DNA of 13,572 nucleotides, from contig JAJYOH010000095.1 of the NCBI GenBank assembly GCA_021796315.1, forward strand, positions 1 to 13,572. Reading direction: 5' to 3'. The DNA is from Chloroflexota bacterium. Its GTDB lineage: Bacteria; Chloroflexota; Anaerolineae; Anaerolineales; Villigracilaceae. Both the position numbers and the translations under genes were made by a program. The first letter of the stretch is position 1. Every line of letters starts with the position of its first letter. The notes below the pieces were generated by a model, which was not told the origin of the DNA, made no database searches, and saw only the letters and a list, made by a program, of their open reading frames with translations. Below, one piece after another: positions 6,917-13,244 of the stretch.

Positions 6917-7594
6917 TTACCAGAGACCTGGAATCAGCCTTGCTGATTTTTCCGCGTATGTACGAAACTGCGCGCCGAAGTGCGCCTCCAAAAGTTTCTC
7001 TTCCACATGGATGCGATATACCAATGCCGGAACGAGCAATAGAATCGCAGACAATCCCATTATGCTCGAATAGCCGAGACTAACTCCAAGTGCCATTAAG
7101 AGATATCCAAGGTAAGCCGGATGACGGATAATACGATAAGGTCCGCTTTGAACCAGCTCCTGGTCGTCTTTCACCGAAATATGTCCTGAATAATTGGAGC
7201 GCAACCTGCGCCGCGCCCAGACAAACAGAACCGCGCCTAGTATGACCAACATCAAGCCAATAAATGACATCCAACTGGCGCGAGGTAATATGGCGTTGAA
7301 ATAGAGCCACTCAAGCGGGGCCAGATAGAACACGGCAATCATGCCTAAACTAGCGCGCCAGAAAGCCCAATCGCCACGCTCTTCCTGCTCCATTGCACCG
7401 CTGGAAGACGATTCCCAGAAACGTTCTTTTTTTATGTGATAAACAATTATCAAGCCCGCGGCGTAGACAACACCTACCAGAAAGAGGAACCAGCCAACGG
7501 GGTTGGAGCTGAGCGTCTCAATTCCGAGCAATGCCAGCAAAATTGCAAAAGCGGGAGCAACCACCAGCAAAAAGAAAATCGCAGGGCGACTCAT
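6917..7594 (-). CDS. ICMT/PEMT-family integral membrane methyltransferase (first of three)
   Basis: A 225-residue membrane protein with hydrophobic stretches near 5-25, 33-52, 82-100, 108-127 and 160-193. The signature GPYRIIRHPAYLGY (151-164) is followed by YRIHVEEKLLEAHFGAQFRTYAEKSARLIPG (glutamates 198-199). The ending 'ARLIPGLW' resembles eukaryotic ICMT and bacterial relatives more closely than the other two copies do. A charged loop at 55-76 separates helices two and three. The start is set by AGGAGG at 7600-7605, five bases upstream. That Shine-Dalgarno shares bases with the stop codon of the P-type ATPase gene (7604-7606), so expression of this methyltransferase is physically tied to translation of the ATPase. 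Substrate unknown. Confidence 0.87.
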   Translation of the reverse strand: MSRPAIFFLLVVAPAFAILLALLGIETLSSNPVGWFLFLVGVVYAAGLIIVYHIKKERFWESSSSGAMEQEERGDWAFWRASLGMIAVFYLAPLEWLYFNAILPRASWMSFIGLMLVILGAVLFVWARRRLRSNYSGHISVKDDQELVQSGPYRIIRHPAYLGYLLMALGVSLGYSSIMGLSAILLLVPALVYRIHVEEKLLEAHFGAQFRTYAEKSARLIPGLW

Positions 7595-7598
7595 ATCA

Positions 7599-7606
7599 GC
7601 CTCCTA
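7599..7606 (-). promoter_or_regulatory. Ribosome binding site overlapping the ATPase stop codon
   Basis: On the minus strand the sequence reads TAGGAGGC. The TAG (7606-7604) ends the P-type ATPase, and AGGAGG (7605-7600) is the Shine-Dalgarno of the next gene, whose ATG follows after five bases. A ribosome terminating on the ATPase message would sit on the start site of the first membrane methyltransferase, which favours termination-reinitiation and a fixed stoichiometry. Confidence 0.75.
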
Positions 7607-10162
7607 ATCATCCTTATCAATCATGTGTTGTATCGTCTTGACTTTGACACTTTCTGCAAAAAGAATACTGGTTAATCCAGACAACGTCAGCAATGCGGTC
7701 TCCCAACGATGGAGCGGCGCAAACTGGAATACATCGCGCAGGGCAGGGACGATCAATACCAAAACCAGGAAGAACATTGCCCCGCCCGTGATCCACCATA
7801 GCGCCTTGTTTGGAATACGCAGGGATTGGAAAATGGAAAGCGTCCGCGAGCGGTTGGCAAAAATCAGGCCGAGGTTGCCAATGACTAACGAGACAAAAGC
7901 GAACATACGCGCTTCGGCTTCGCCCAAGCCTTGCAACAATCCAAAAGCGTAAACGCCAGCCACCACTACTAGAATGCCGAGACCCTGAATCAGCCCCGAA
8001 AGAACCATCGAGCGCCCGAACAGCGGCGCTTCCAGTTTTCGCGGCGGACGCTGCATGATATCGGGTTCATCGTCCTCCATCTCAAAGACCACAGTGCAGG
8101 CCGGGTCTATGATCAGTTCCAGGAATAGCACGTGCACCGGCAGAAGCGCCAGCGGCCAGTTGAAAAAGACCGGGATGAGCGACATGCCTGCAATCGGGAT
8201 ATGCACCGAGAAAATAAAGGCCATCGCTTTTTTGAGATTATCAAAGATGCGGCGACCCATGCGCACCGCGGCAACGATGGACGCGAAATTATCATCCACT
8301 AAAACCAACGCAGCAGATTCGCGCGCCACATCGGTACCGCGACCGCCCATGGCGATGCCAATGTGCGCAGCTTTCAACGCAGGCGCGTCGTTGACTCCAT
8401 CACCGGTCATCGCCACCACTTCACCATTGGCTTTCAACGCACTGACAATGCGAAGCTTTTGCTCAGGAACCGCGCGCGCAAAAATACAAGAGGTTTTGAT
8501 GCGCTCTTTGAGGTCGTCATCGCTCATCGCGTCCAGTTCCGCACCGGTGATGATATTATCCAGCGGTTTCAAACCGATTTGCCGCGCAATGTTGCGCGCC
8601 GTGCCCGGATAATCGCCAGTGATCATGATGATGCGAATTCCAGCGGCGTAACATTCGTCCACCGCGTGAGGCACCTCCGGCCTGATCGGATCCGCCAGCC
8701 CCAACAAGCCGATAAACTTGAAATTAAAGTCGTGTTGTTCAGCGGGTAAATCCACCAGCGTGAAGTCCGCTTTGGCAACGCCGAGCACGCGCAAGCCCTG
8801 GTCAGCCATGCGGTTGATTTGCCCGCGCAGGGCATCCATCTGCGCCGCGTCGAAGTGACATAAATCCGCAATCGCTTCGGGTGCGCCTTTCGCGGCAATC
8901 ACAAAAGTGTGGCGGCTCGTGGAACGCCAAACGTGCGACATTGCCAGCAGTTTCTCTGAGAGCGGATACTCGCGCATCAGAACCCAGTCAGCGTGCAGGT
9001 GCCCAGTGTTGACCAGCGTGCGCCCGCCCAATTCTTTAATCGCCTTCTCCATCGGGTCGAATGGATCAAGCGGAGTTGCCAAAATTCCAAACTCCACCAA
9101 CTCATGAAATGACTCCGGCAAAGACCGCTGTTGCATATCCACTTCCAACAATTCATTGCCCGACATCAGATGAGTCACGGTCATGCGGTTCTGCGTGAGC
9201 GTACCGGTCTTATCGGTGCACAACACAGTCGCCGCGCCGAGCATCTCAACCGCCGGGACACGCCGCGTCAACACATGCCGCTGTGAAATACGCCACGCGC
9301 CGAGCGCCAGGAAAATTGTCAGCACCACAGGAAACTCTTCCGGCAAGGTTGCCATCGCCAAAGTGATTCCCGCCAGAATGCCGTGCAACCAGTCTCCACG
9401 CGTCAATCCAAAGACAATCACCACCACCGCACACATCCCCAAACCGATCACAGCAAAGTTACGGACAATGCGCCCGGTCTGCCGTTGAAGATTCGTGTCC
9501 TCGGGCTGCAAAATCTGAAGCGCCTTACCGATCTTGCCGATCTCTGTGCGGATGCCTGTTCCCCGCACCTGCATCACTCCCTGCCCTTTGACAACCATCG
9601 TGCCGGAATAAATAAATGGCTGATCGTCCCCGCCGGGGCGGCCCATTTCCAGGCGACCGTCCCACGTTCTTTTTCGGACCGGAACCGATTCGCCGGTTAA
9701 TAAAGATTCGTCCACGCTGACGTTTGATCCCGCCAACAAGACCGCGTCTGCGGGAATACGGTCCCCCTCAACAACGAGAACGATATCATCGCGGACGACT
9801 TCACGTCCGGCGATGCGCTGCTGCCTGCCATCGCGAATAACCAATGCGCGCGGGCTGGATAGATCGCGCAGCGCATCCAGCGCACGTTCAGTTTTCTGCT
9901 CCTGATAAAACGTGATGCCGATGATAACCGCCACAAAACCCATCAACATCACGGCTTCGCCCTGATCGCCAAGAAACAAGTAAAGCATTCCGCAGGCGAT
10001 CAACATCAGGAACATCGGCTCGCGCATCACCTCGAGCAGGATGTGCCAAAACGTACGCTTTTTCGCGCTGGGCAGTTCGTTATATCCATCCACCGCCAAG
10101 TGTTCGAGAACTTCCTCTTCACTCAAACCTTGAAGCATGGTTTCTTCGAGTTTATTATCCAT
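7604..10162 (-). CDS. P-type cation-transporting ATPase (P2-like)
   Basis: An 852-residue ion pump of the plasma membrane with the full P-type set: LLTGESVPV (actuator, 154-162), the phosphorylated Asp317 in CTDKTGTLT, KGAPE in the nucleotide domain (from 425), MITGD (513-517) and the hinge TGDGVNDAPAL (586-596). An N-terminal cation-ATPase domain and about ten membrane segments give the Ca2+/H+-ATPase (P2/P3) layout. The P1B heavy-metal CPx/SPC motif and N-terminal CxxC domains are absent. The helix 4 ion-site motif is PEEFP (274-278) instead of the PEGLP of sarcoplasmic Ca2+ pumps. Helix 6 has LELIID (681-686). The transported ion is therefore open; Ca2+ or another divalent cation is likeliest. 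The ATG at 10162 was chosen over an in-frame TTG at 10180 because GGAGAAA (10171-10177) is ideally placed. It follows an ArsR/SmtB-type repressor in the same direction. Confidence 0.93.
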   Translation of the reverse strand: MDNKLEETMLQGLSEEEVLEHLAVDGYNELPSAKKRTFWHILLEVMREPMFLMLIACGMLYLFLGDQGEAVMLMGFVAVIIGITFYQEQKTERALDALRDLSSPRALVIRDGRQQRIAGREVVRDDIVLVVEGDRIPADAVLLAGSNVSVDESLLTGESVPVRKRTWDGRLEMGRPGGDDQPFIYSGTMVVKGQGVMQVRGTGIRTEIGKIGKALQILQPEDTNLQRQTGRIVRNFAVIGLGMCAVVVIVFGLTRGDWLHGILAGITLAMATLPEEFPVVLTIFLALGAWRISQRHVLTRRVPAVEMLGAATVLCTDKTGTLTQNRMTVTHLMSGNELLEVDMQQRSLPESFHELVEFGILATPLDPFDPMEKAIKELGGRTLVNTGHLHADWVLMREYPLSEKLLAMSHVWRSTSRHTFVIAAKGAPEAIADLCHFDAAQMDALRGQINRMADQGLRVLGVAKADFTLVDLPAEQHDFNFKFIGLLGLADPIRPEVPHAVDECYAAGIRIIMITGDYPGTARNIARQIGLKPLDNIITGAELDAMSDDDLKERIKTSCIFARAVPEQKLRIVSALKANGEVVAMTGDGVNDAPALKAAHIGIAMGGRGTDVARESAALVLVDDNFASIVAAVRMGRRIFDNLKKAMAFIFSVHIPIAGMSLIPVFFNWPLALLPVHVLFLELIIDPACTVVFEMEDDEPDIMQRPPRKLEAPLFGRSMVLSGLIQGLGILVVVAGVYAFGLLQGLGEAEARMFAFVSLVIGNLGLIFANRSRTLSIFQSLRIPNKALWWITGGAMFFLVLVLIVPALRDVFQFAPLHRWETALLTLSGLTSILFAESVKVKTIQHMIDKDD

Positions 10163-10262
10163 AAAATTTGATTTCTCCAACCAGCCAAAACAACACGATC
10201 ACGCAGGAAACGCGCGGGATACGCCTGCAAAAACAGAACAAGCCAGGTAAAGGAAAATTCAA

Positions 10263-10517
10263 CTACCGGGAAATTGGCGGAGGGACAATCAGTTCCAAGA
10301 AAAGCCGGGGCGTGGCAAGCCAAATTGATAAGAGCTTGATCAGCAGAGATAGAGGAACACAAATACCCAGAATTGCGAATAACAAAAAGTCTTTGGCGAC
10401 GGAAGGATCCAATAATCCATCACCATCGAAATTCAGGAACGGCACAAGCATCAAAAACAGGCTGGCAAATATGCACAACAAGCCAAGCCAGCGCAGAAGA
10501 TCATTCTTCCTGCACAT
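10263..10517 (-). CDS. Small two-helix membrane protein, unknown function
   Basis: An 84-residue hydrophobic protein with two predicted membrane helices, about residues 8-29 (WLGLLCIFASLFLMLVPFL) and 43-68 (FLLFAILGICVPLSLLIKLL), joined by an acidic loop containing DGDG. I do not recognise a family. The start at 10517 is supported by AGGGAG at 10524-10529, six bases upstream, inside the end of the repressor gene. The two genes overlap by 17 bases. A longer frame reaching 10586 would run deep inside the repressor and lacks that support. Lying between a metal-type repressor and a cation pump, it could be a small accessory subunit or regulator of the pump, but this is inference from position only. 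A 100-base gap without a visible gene separates it from the ATPase. Confidence 0.65.
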   Translation of the reverse strand: MCRKNDLLRWLGLLCIFASLFLMLVPFLNFDGDGLLDPSVAKDFLLFAILGICVPLSLLIKLLSIWLATPRLFLELIVPPPISR

Positions 10518-10800
10518 GTCGCACTCCCTGCTTGAACAAAGCGATAATATGCGGATCATCCACCCGATAATAGACTTCCTTTCCATTCCGCCTGGCAGTC
10601 ACAAGACGCATCTGTCTAAGTCCGCGCATGTGATGAGATATCGCTGATTCACTGATCCCAACCAGGTCTGCCAACGCCCCAACATTTTTTTCACCGCCAA
10701 GCAAGGCAGATAAAATCATGACGCGGCTTGTATCGCTGAACGCACGGAACAGTTCAGCAACGTGCGTGGCGGAATGTTCATCCAGAACAGTTAGTGCCAT
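10501..10800 (-). CDS. ArsR/SmtB-family metal-sensing repressor (alpha5 site type)
   Basis: A 99-residue winged-helix repressor. The core AFSDTSRVMILSALLGGEKNVGALADLVGISESAISHHMRGLRQMRLV (20-67) is classic ArsR family, with SAISHHMRGL as recognition helix. A beta-wing follows in VTARRNGKEVYYRV. The C-terminal helix carries Asp82-x-His84 and His95-x-x-Glu98. This is the same spacing as the alpha5 Zn2+ ligands of SmtB (Asp104, His106, His117, Glu120) and close to CzrA. There is no cysteine in the protein, so an arsenite-type (alpha3) or CadC/alpha3N site is excluded. A Zn2+, Co2+ or Ni2+ type sensor is thus predicted. The start at ATG 10800 (AGAGG at 10808-10812) was preferred to an in-frame TTG at 10806. 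It heads the minus-strand cluster and probably represses it and itself through the palindrome at 10820-10847. Confidence 0.92.
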   Translation of the reverse strand: MALTVLDEHSATHVAELFRAFSDTSRVMILSALLGGEKNVGALADLVGISESAISHHMRGLRQMRLVTARRNGKEVYYRVDDPHIIALFKQGVRHVQEE

Positions 10801-10819
10801 ATGCAAGCCTCTACTTCAA

Positions 10820-10847
10820 AAACAATTGAGCATATCTTCATATGTTT
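10820..10847 (-). promoter_or_regulatory. Predicted ArsR/SmtB-type operator
   Basis: A 28-bp pseudo-palindrome centred between 10833 and 10834. On the + strand it reads AAACA, at, TGA, eight bases, TCA, ta, TGTTT; the outer five bases and inner three bases of each half pair, as does the central AT/AT. The core TGAGCATATCTTCA (10827-10840) has the TGA-N8-TCA layout of SmtB/CzrA-type operators. A second, perfect 5-bp-arm palindrome CATATCTTCATATG (10831-10844) overlaps it. The site covers the predicted transcription start of the repressor gene, the normal place for autorepression. Confidence 0.6.
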
Positions 10848-10849
10848 AC

Positions 10850-10877
10850 ATTATACCCAGGGCGTATATTTTTTCAA
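10850..10877 (-). promoter_or_regulatory. Sigma70-type promoter of the repressor-ATPase-methyltransferase cluster
   Basis: On the minus strand, TTGAAA (10877-10872) and TATAAT (10855-10850) are separated by 16 bp. Transcription would start near 10843, inside the predicted operator and about 43 bases ahead of the repressor ATG. No comparable promoter was seen further inside the cluster. Confidence 0.65.
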
Positions 10878-10918
10878 GCGGCAGTTTTTCGCGCAGCCGA
10901 AGAAATTACAAACACTCT

Positions 10919-10927
10919 TGTTATAAT
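10919..10927 (+). promoter_or_regulatory. Extended -10 promoter of the GMC oxidoreductase gene
   Basis: TGTTATAAT (10919-10927) is a perfect extended -10 element (TGn plus TATAAT) 27 bases before the ATG at 10955. No clear -35 is visible, which is usual for this promoter class. It diverges from the repressor promoter. The operator at 10820-10847 lies some 75 bases upstream and need not control it. Confidence 0.5.
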
Positions 10928-10954
10928 CATCTTATCGCCGCGGAGGGCGCACAC

Positions 10955-12553
10955 ATGGACAAGACCTGCGACTACGTTATCATTGGCTCTGGCTTTGGCG
11001 GTTCCGTCTCAGCAATGAGACTCACCGAAAAAGGTTATTCAGTACTGGTTTTGGAGCGCGGCAAACGCTTCGAGGATCACGACTTTCCAAAAACAAATTG
11101 GAATCTACCCAGGTTTCTTTGGCTGCCTGCCCTGAGATGTTTTGGCATCTTTCAAATGACATTCCTCAACGGTCAATTGGCCTTGCACGGGAATGGCGTC
11201 GGCGGCGGCAGCCTCACTTATGGCAATGTGCTGATGGAGCCGGATGATCGATTATTTCAGGCTCCAGCCTGGAAGCATTTAGCGGATTGGAGAGCTCTCC
11301 TTCAGCCCCATTACAAAACCGCCCGCCGTATGCTGGGAGTGACACCCAATCCGCGTTTATGGCCTGCCGATGAAAAGATGAAAGAGATCGCCCAGGAACT
11401 TGGCAATGGCGATACCTTCCACCCAACGGATGTTGGTGTGTTCTTCGGTGATCCGGGTAAGGAAGGGCTGCCTGTCTCCGACCCATATTTCGGCGGAGAA
11501 GGCCCGGCGCGCGCAGGCTGCACTCATTGCGGCGGCTGCATGGTCGGTTGTCGCTTCAACGCCAAAAATATATTGACCAAGAATTATTTATACTTCGCAG
11601 AAAAGAACGGTGCACTGGTTACTCCCAAAGTGACAGTGAGCGACATCCGCCTCACGTCGGAGAATGATAAATCTCTCTACGAAATTGACTATCACAGCAC
11701 AACTGCATTCTTGATTAGGCCAACAAAAACAATACACGCGCGCAATGTGATCGTTTCCGCCGGTGCACTTGGGACGATGGAACTGCTCTTCCATTGTCGC
11801 GATATAACCCGCTCCCTGCCAATGATCTCACAAAGACTTGGCGATAACGTCCGCACGAACAGCGAGAACATCATGGGCGTCACCAGCCGCGGCAGGCAAA
11901 TTGATTACTCGAAAGGCATTGCCATCTCCTCCATCTTTCAAGCGGACGATGTCACGCGCGTTGAGCCGGTCAGATATTCTGACGGCTCTTCCTTCATCCG
12001 AGTTATGACTGCCCCGCACGTGGAAGGGAATTCACCTGTCGTCCGCTTCCTAAAAACTCTCTGGGAACTGATCCGTCATCCCATGGATTTTCTGTATGTA
12101 AAGTTCTTCTCGCGTTGGGCGCGTTTTACGACCATTCTGTTAATCATGCAGGTTAAAGAAAATCTCACTCACATTCGTCTTGGACGAAGCTTGTTTACGC
12201 TCTTCCGCAAAGGATTGGTGCTCAAGCCGGATGCTGATCATCCCATCCCAAAACAAATTCTTATCGGCAATCATGTGACCCAAACACTCGCGCAGAAAGT
12301 CAACGGCATACCTCAGGCGGCATTTACTGACAGCCTGTTCAACTTTCCCACAACAGCACATCTCATGGGCGGAGTTCCATTTGGAAACAATGATCAAGAG
12401 GGCGTGATTGACCTTGACTTTCAAGTCTTCAATTATCCCGGCTTATATGTGGTGGATGGTTCCGTCATGCCCGCGAATCCCGGCGTCAATCCGTCACTGA
12501 CGATCACCGCGCTGGCCGAGTATGCGATGAGCAAGATAGCAAAGAAAAATTGA
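10955..12553 (+). CDS. GMC-family FAD oxidoreductase (cholesterol-oxidase-like) with Cys4 motif
   Basis: A 532-residue flavoprotein. The FAD dinucleotide fold is at the N-terminus: GSGFGG at 11-16 and the ribose-binding Glu34 in VLVLERG. GNGVGGGSLTYGNVLMEP (79-96) is the typical flavin-contact stretch. The C-terminal catalytic part has TAHLMGGVPFG with His469 and VDGSVMPANPGVNPSLTI with Asn512. Between them lies a ferredoxin-like motif C-x2-C-x2-C-x3-C (Cys189, 192, 195, 199, in AGCTHCGGCMVGCRFNAK), which occurs in the bacterial cholesterol-oxidase/dehydrogenase-like branch. Whether it binds an iron-sulfur cluster is not known to me. Likely reaction: oxidation of an alcohol, perhaps a sterol- or terpenoid-like one. 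The start at 10955 is fixed by GGAGGG (10942-10947); an upstream in-frame extension would cross the promoter and the repressor. The gene is monocistronic, with a terminator right after it. Confidence 0.9.
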   Translation: MDKTCDYVIIGSGFGGSVSAMRLTEKGYSVLVLERGKRFEDHDFPKTNWNLPRFLWLPALRCFGIFQMTFLNGQLALHGNGVGGGSLTYGNVLMEPDDRLFQAPAWKHLADWRALLQPHYKTARRMLGVTPNPRLWPADEKMKEIAQELGNGDTFHPTDVGVFFGDPGKEGLPVSDPYFGGEGPARAGCTHCGGCMVGCRFNAKNILTKNYLYFAEKNGALVTPKVTVSDIRLTSENDKSLYEIDYHSTTAFLIRPTKTIHARNVIVSAGALGTMELLFHCRDITRSLPMISQRLGDNVRTNSENIMGVTSRGRQIDYSKGIAISSIFQADDVTRVEPVRYSDGSSFIRVMTAPHVEGNSPVVRFLKTLWELIRHPMDFLYVKFFSRWARFTTILLIMQVKENLTHIRLGRSLFTLFRKGLVLKPDADHPIPKQILIGNHVTQTLAQKVNGIPQAAFTDSLFNFPTTAHLMGGVPFGNNDQEGVIDLDFQVFNYPGLYVVDGSVMPANPGVNPSLTITALAEYAMSKIAKKN

Positions 12554-12558
12554 ACAGC

Positions 12559-12594
12559 AAAGAGAGCCAGAGATAAATCTCTGACTCTCTTTTT
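12559..12594 (+). terminator. Intrinsic terminator after the GMC oxidoreductase
   Basis: AGAGAGCCAGAGAT (12561-12574) pairs with ATCTCTGACTCTCT (12577-12590) with one C-A mismatch. A-T pairs at the base (12559-12560 with 12591-12592) extend the stem, and a run of five T follows from 12590. It begins six bases after the stop codon. Confidence 0.88.
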
Positions 12595-12679
12595 ACTTAT
12601 TCTTCACGCCCACCATGCTTGATAATTGCTTGACTGTAAACATCGCTTTCTTTTTCGACCTCGAACCGGCCTCCGTTAT

Positions 12680-13174
12680 TTATAACTTCGCCCACGCCCG
12701 GATCTGATCGTGATGCGCGCTCCATACATCCCACGCCGATTGCGCCCACTCACGCGCCATGCGTTGATATGCTTCGATGCCATCCGCGTTGGCCGCGTCA
12801 ACAACCGTGATTGATCCCATCGAAGCCGGGGGTTCCAACCAGACGAATTGATCGCTGAATTGCGTGGCGCGCCCGATAGCCTTCGTCACCTGCGCTGACG
12901 GCAGTCCGCGCTCGAGCGAGTAATACAATCCGATCAAATGTACCGCCACCGATTGGATTGATCTTCGCTCAGGCTTGCCCGGATGCTGAACCGCGTACGC
13001 GTCCACTGAAAAACGATGCACAGCCGGATAGCCATACTCACCATAATCTCTGGCAAGCAGGGTTCCGTACACAGCCCAACATCCGACTGACGAAAGCATA
13101 TATCTGTGCGTCGGCCCTTCCATATTTGGGACGAGCGCGCCGCAGCTAAAGCAGGGAGTCAAGTTGTTGTTCAT
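12680..13174 (-). CDS. DUF5946-family protein
   Basis: A 164-residue cytoplasmic protein that I recognise as DUF5946-like. The N-terminus has a probable zinc site: CFSCGALVPNMEGPTHRYMLSSVGCW with Cys8, Cys11, His23 and Cys32. The family block VDAYAVQHPG (57-66) and RRSIQSVAVHLIGLYYSLERG (70-90) follows. Function is unknown for the family. No Shine-Dalgarno precedes the ATG at 13174. A possible -10 TATGAT (13188-13183) lies so close that the transcript would start within a few bases of the ATG, so initiation may be leaderless. It faces the GMC gene tail to tail, with the terminator between them, and is divergent from the pseudouridine synthase. Confidence 0.82.
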   Translation of the reverse strand: MNNNLTPCFSCGALVPNMEGPTHRYMLSSVGCWAVYGTLLARDYGEYGYPAVHRFSVDAYAVQHPGKPERRSIQSVAVHLIGLYYSLERGLPSAQVTKAIGRATQFSDQFVWLEPPASMGSITVVDAANADGIEAYQRMAREWAQSAWDVWSAHHDQIRAWAKL

Positions 13175-13200
13175 CGGTCAGAATCATAAACCGAAAAACT

Positions 13201-13233
13201 AACCTTGCGAAGGTTCGGAACCCTCGTAAGGTT
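13201..13233 (+). repeat. Tandem pair of 15-bp palindromes
   Basis: AACCTTGCGAAGGTT (13201-13215, perfect AACCTT/AAGGTT arms) is followed after CGG by AACCCTCGTAAGGTT (13219-13233), an imperfect second copy with 18-bp periodicity. The pair sits in the 70-base gap between two divergent genes. The last T is also the first base of the TATAAT at 13233-13238. Confidence 0.75.
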
Positions 13234-13238
13234 ATAAT
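13233..13238 (+). promoter_or_regulatory. -10 element of the pseudouridine synthase gene, probable leaderless start
   Basis: A perfect TATAAT ends six bases before the ATG at 13245, so the expected start of transcription falls on the start codon itself. There is no Shine-Dalgarno between them. No good -35 is visible, and the preceding bases belong to the palindromic repeat. Confidence 0.5.
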
Positions 13239-13244
13239 TTGCTT

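Noticed and set aside
10123..10362. Minus-strand open frame in the gap before the ATPase
   Set aside because: It overlaps the small membrane protein and the ATPase start in another frame, has no ribosome binding site and no family resemblance. The 100-base gap (10163-10262) appears non-coding.
10718..10954. Longer N-terminus for the GMC oxidoreductase
   Set aside because: It would run antisense through the repressor gene, the operator and both promoters. The ATG at 10955 has GGAGGG and starts directly before the FAD fold.
13201..13233. CRISPR repeat
   Set aside because: Two short palindromes with a 3-base spacing, not long direct repeats with unique spacers.
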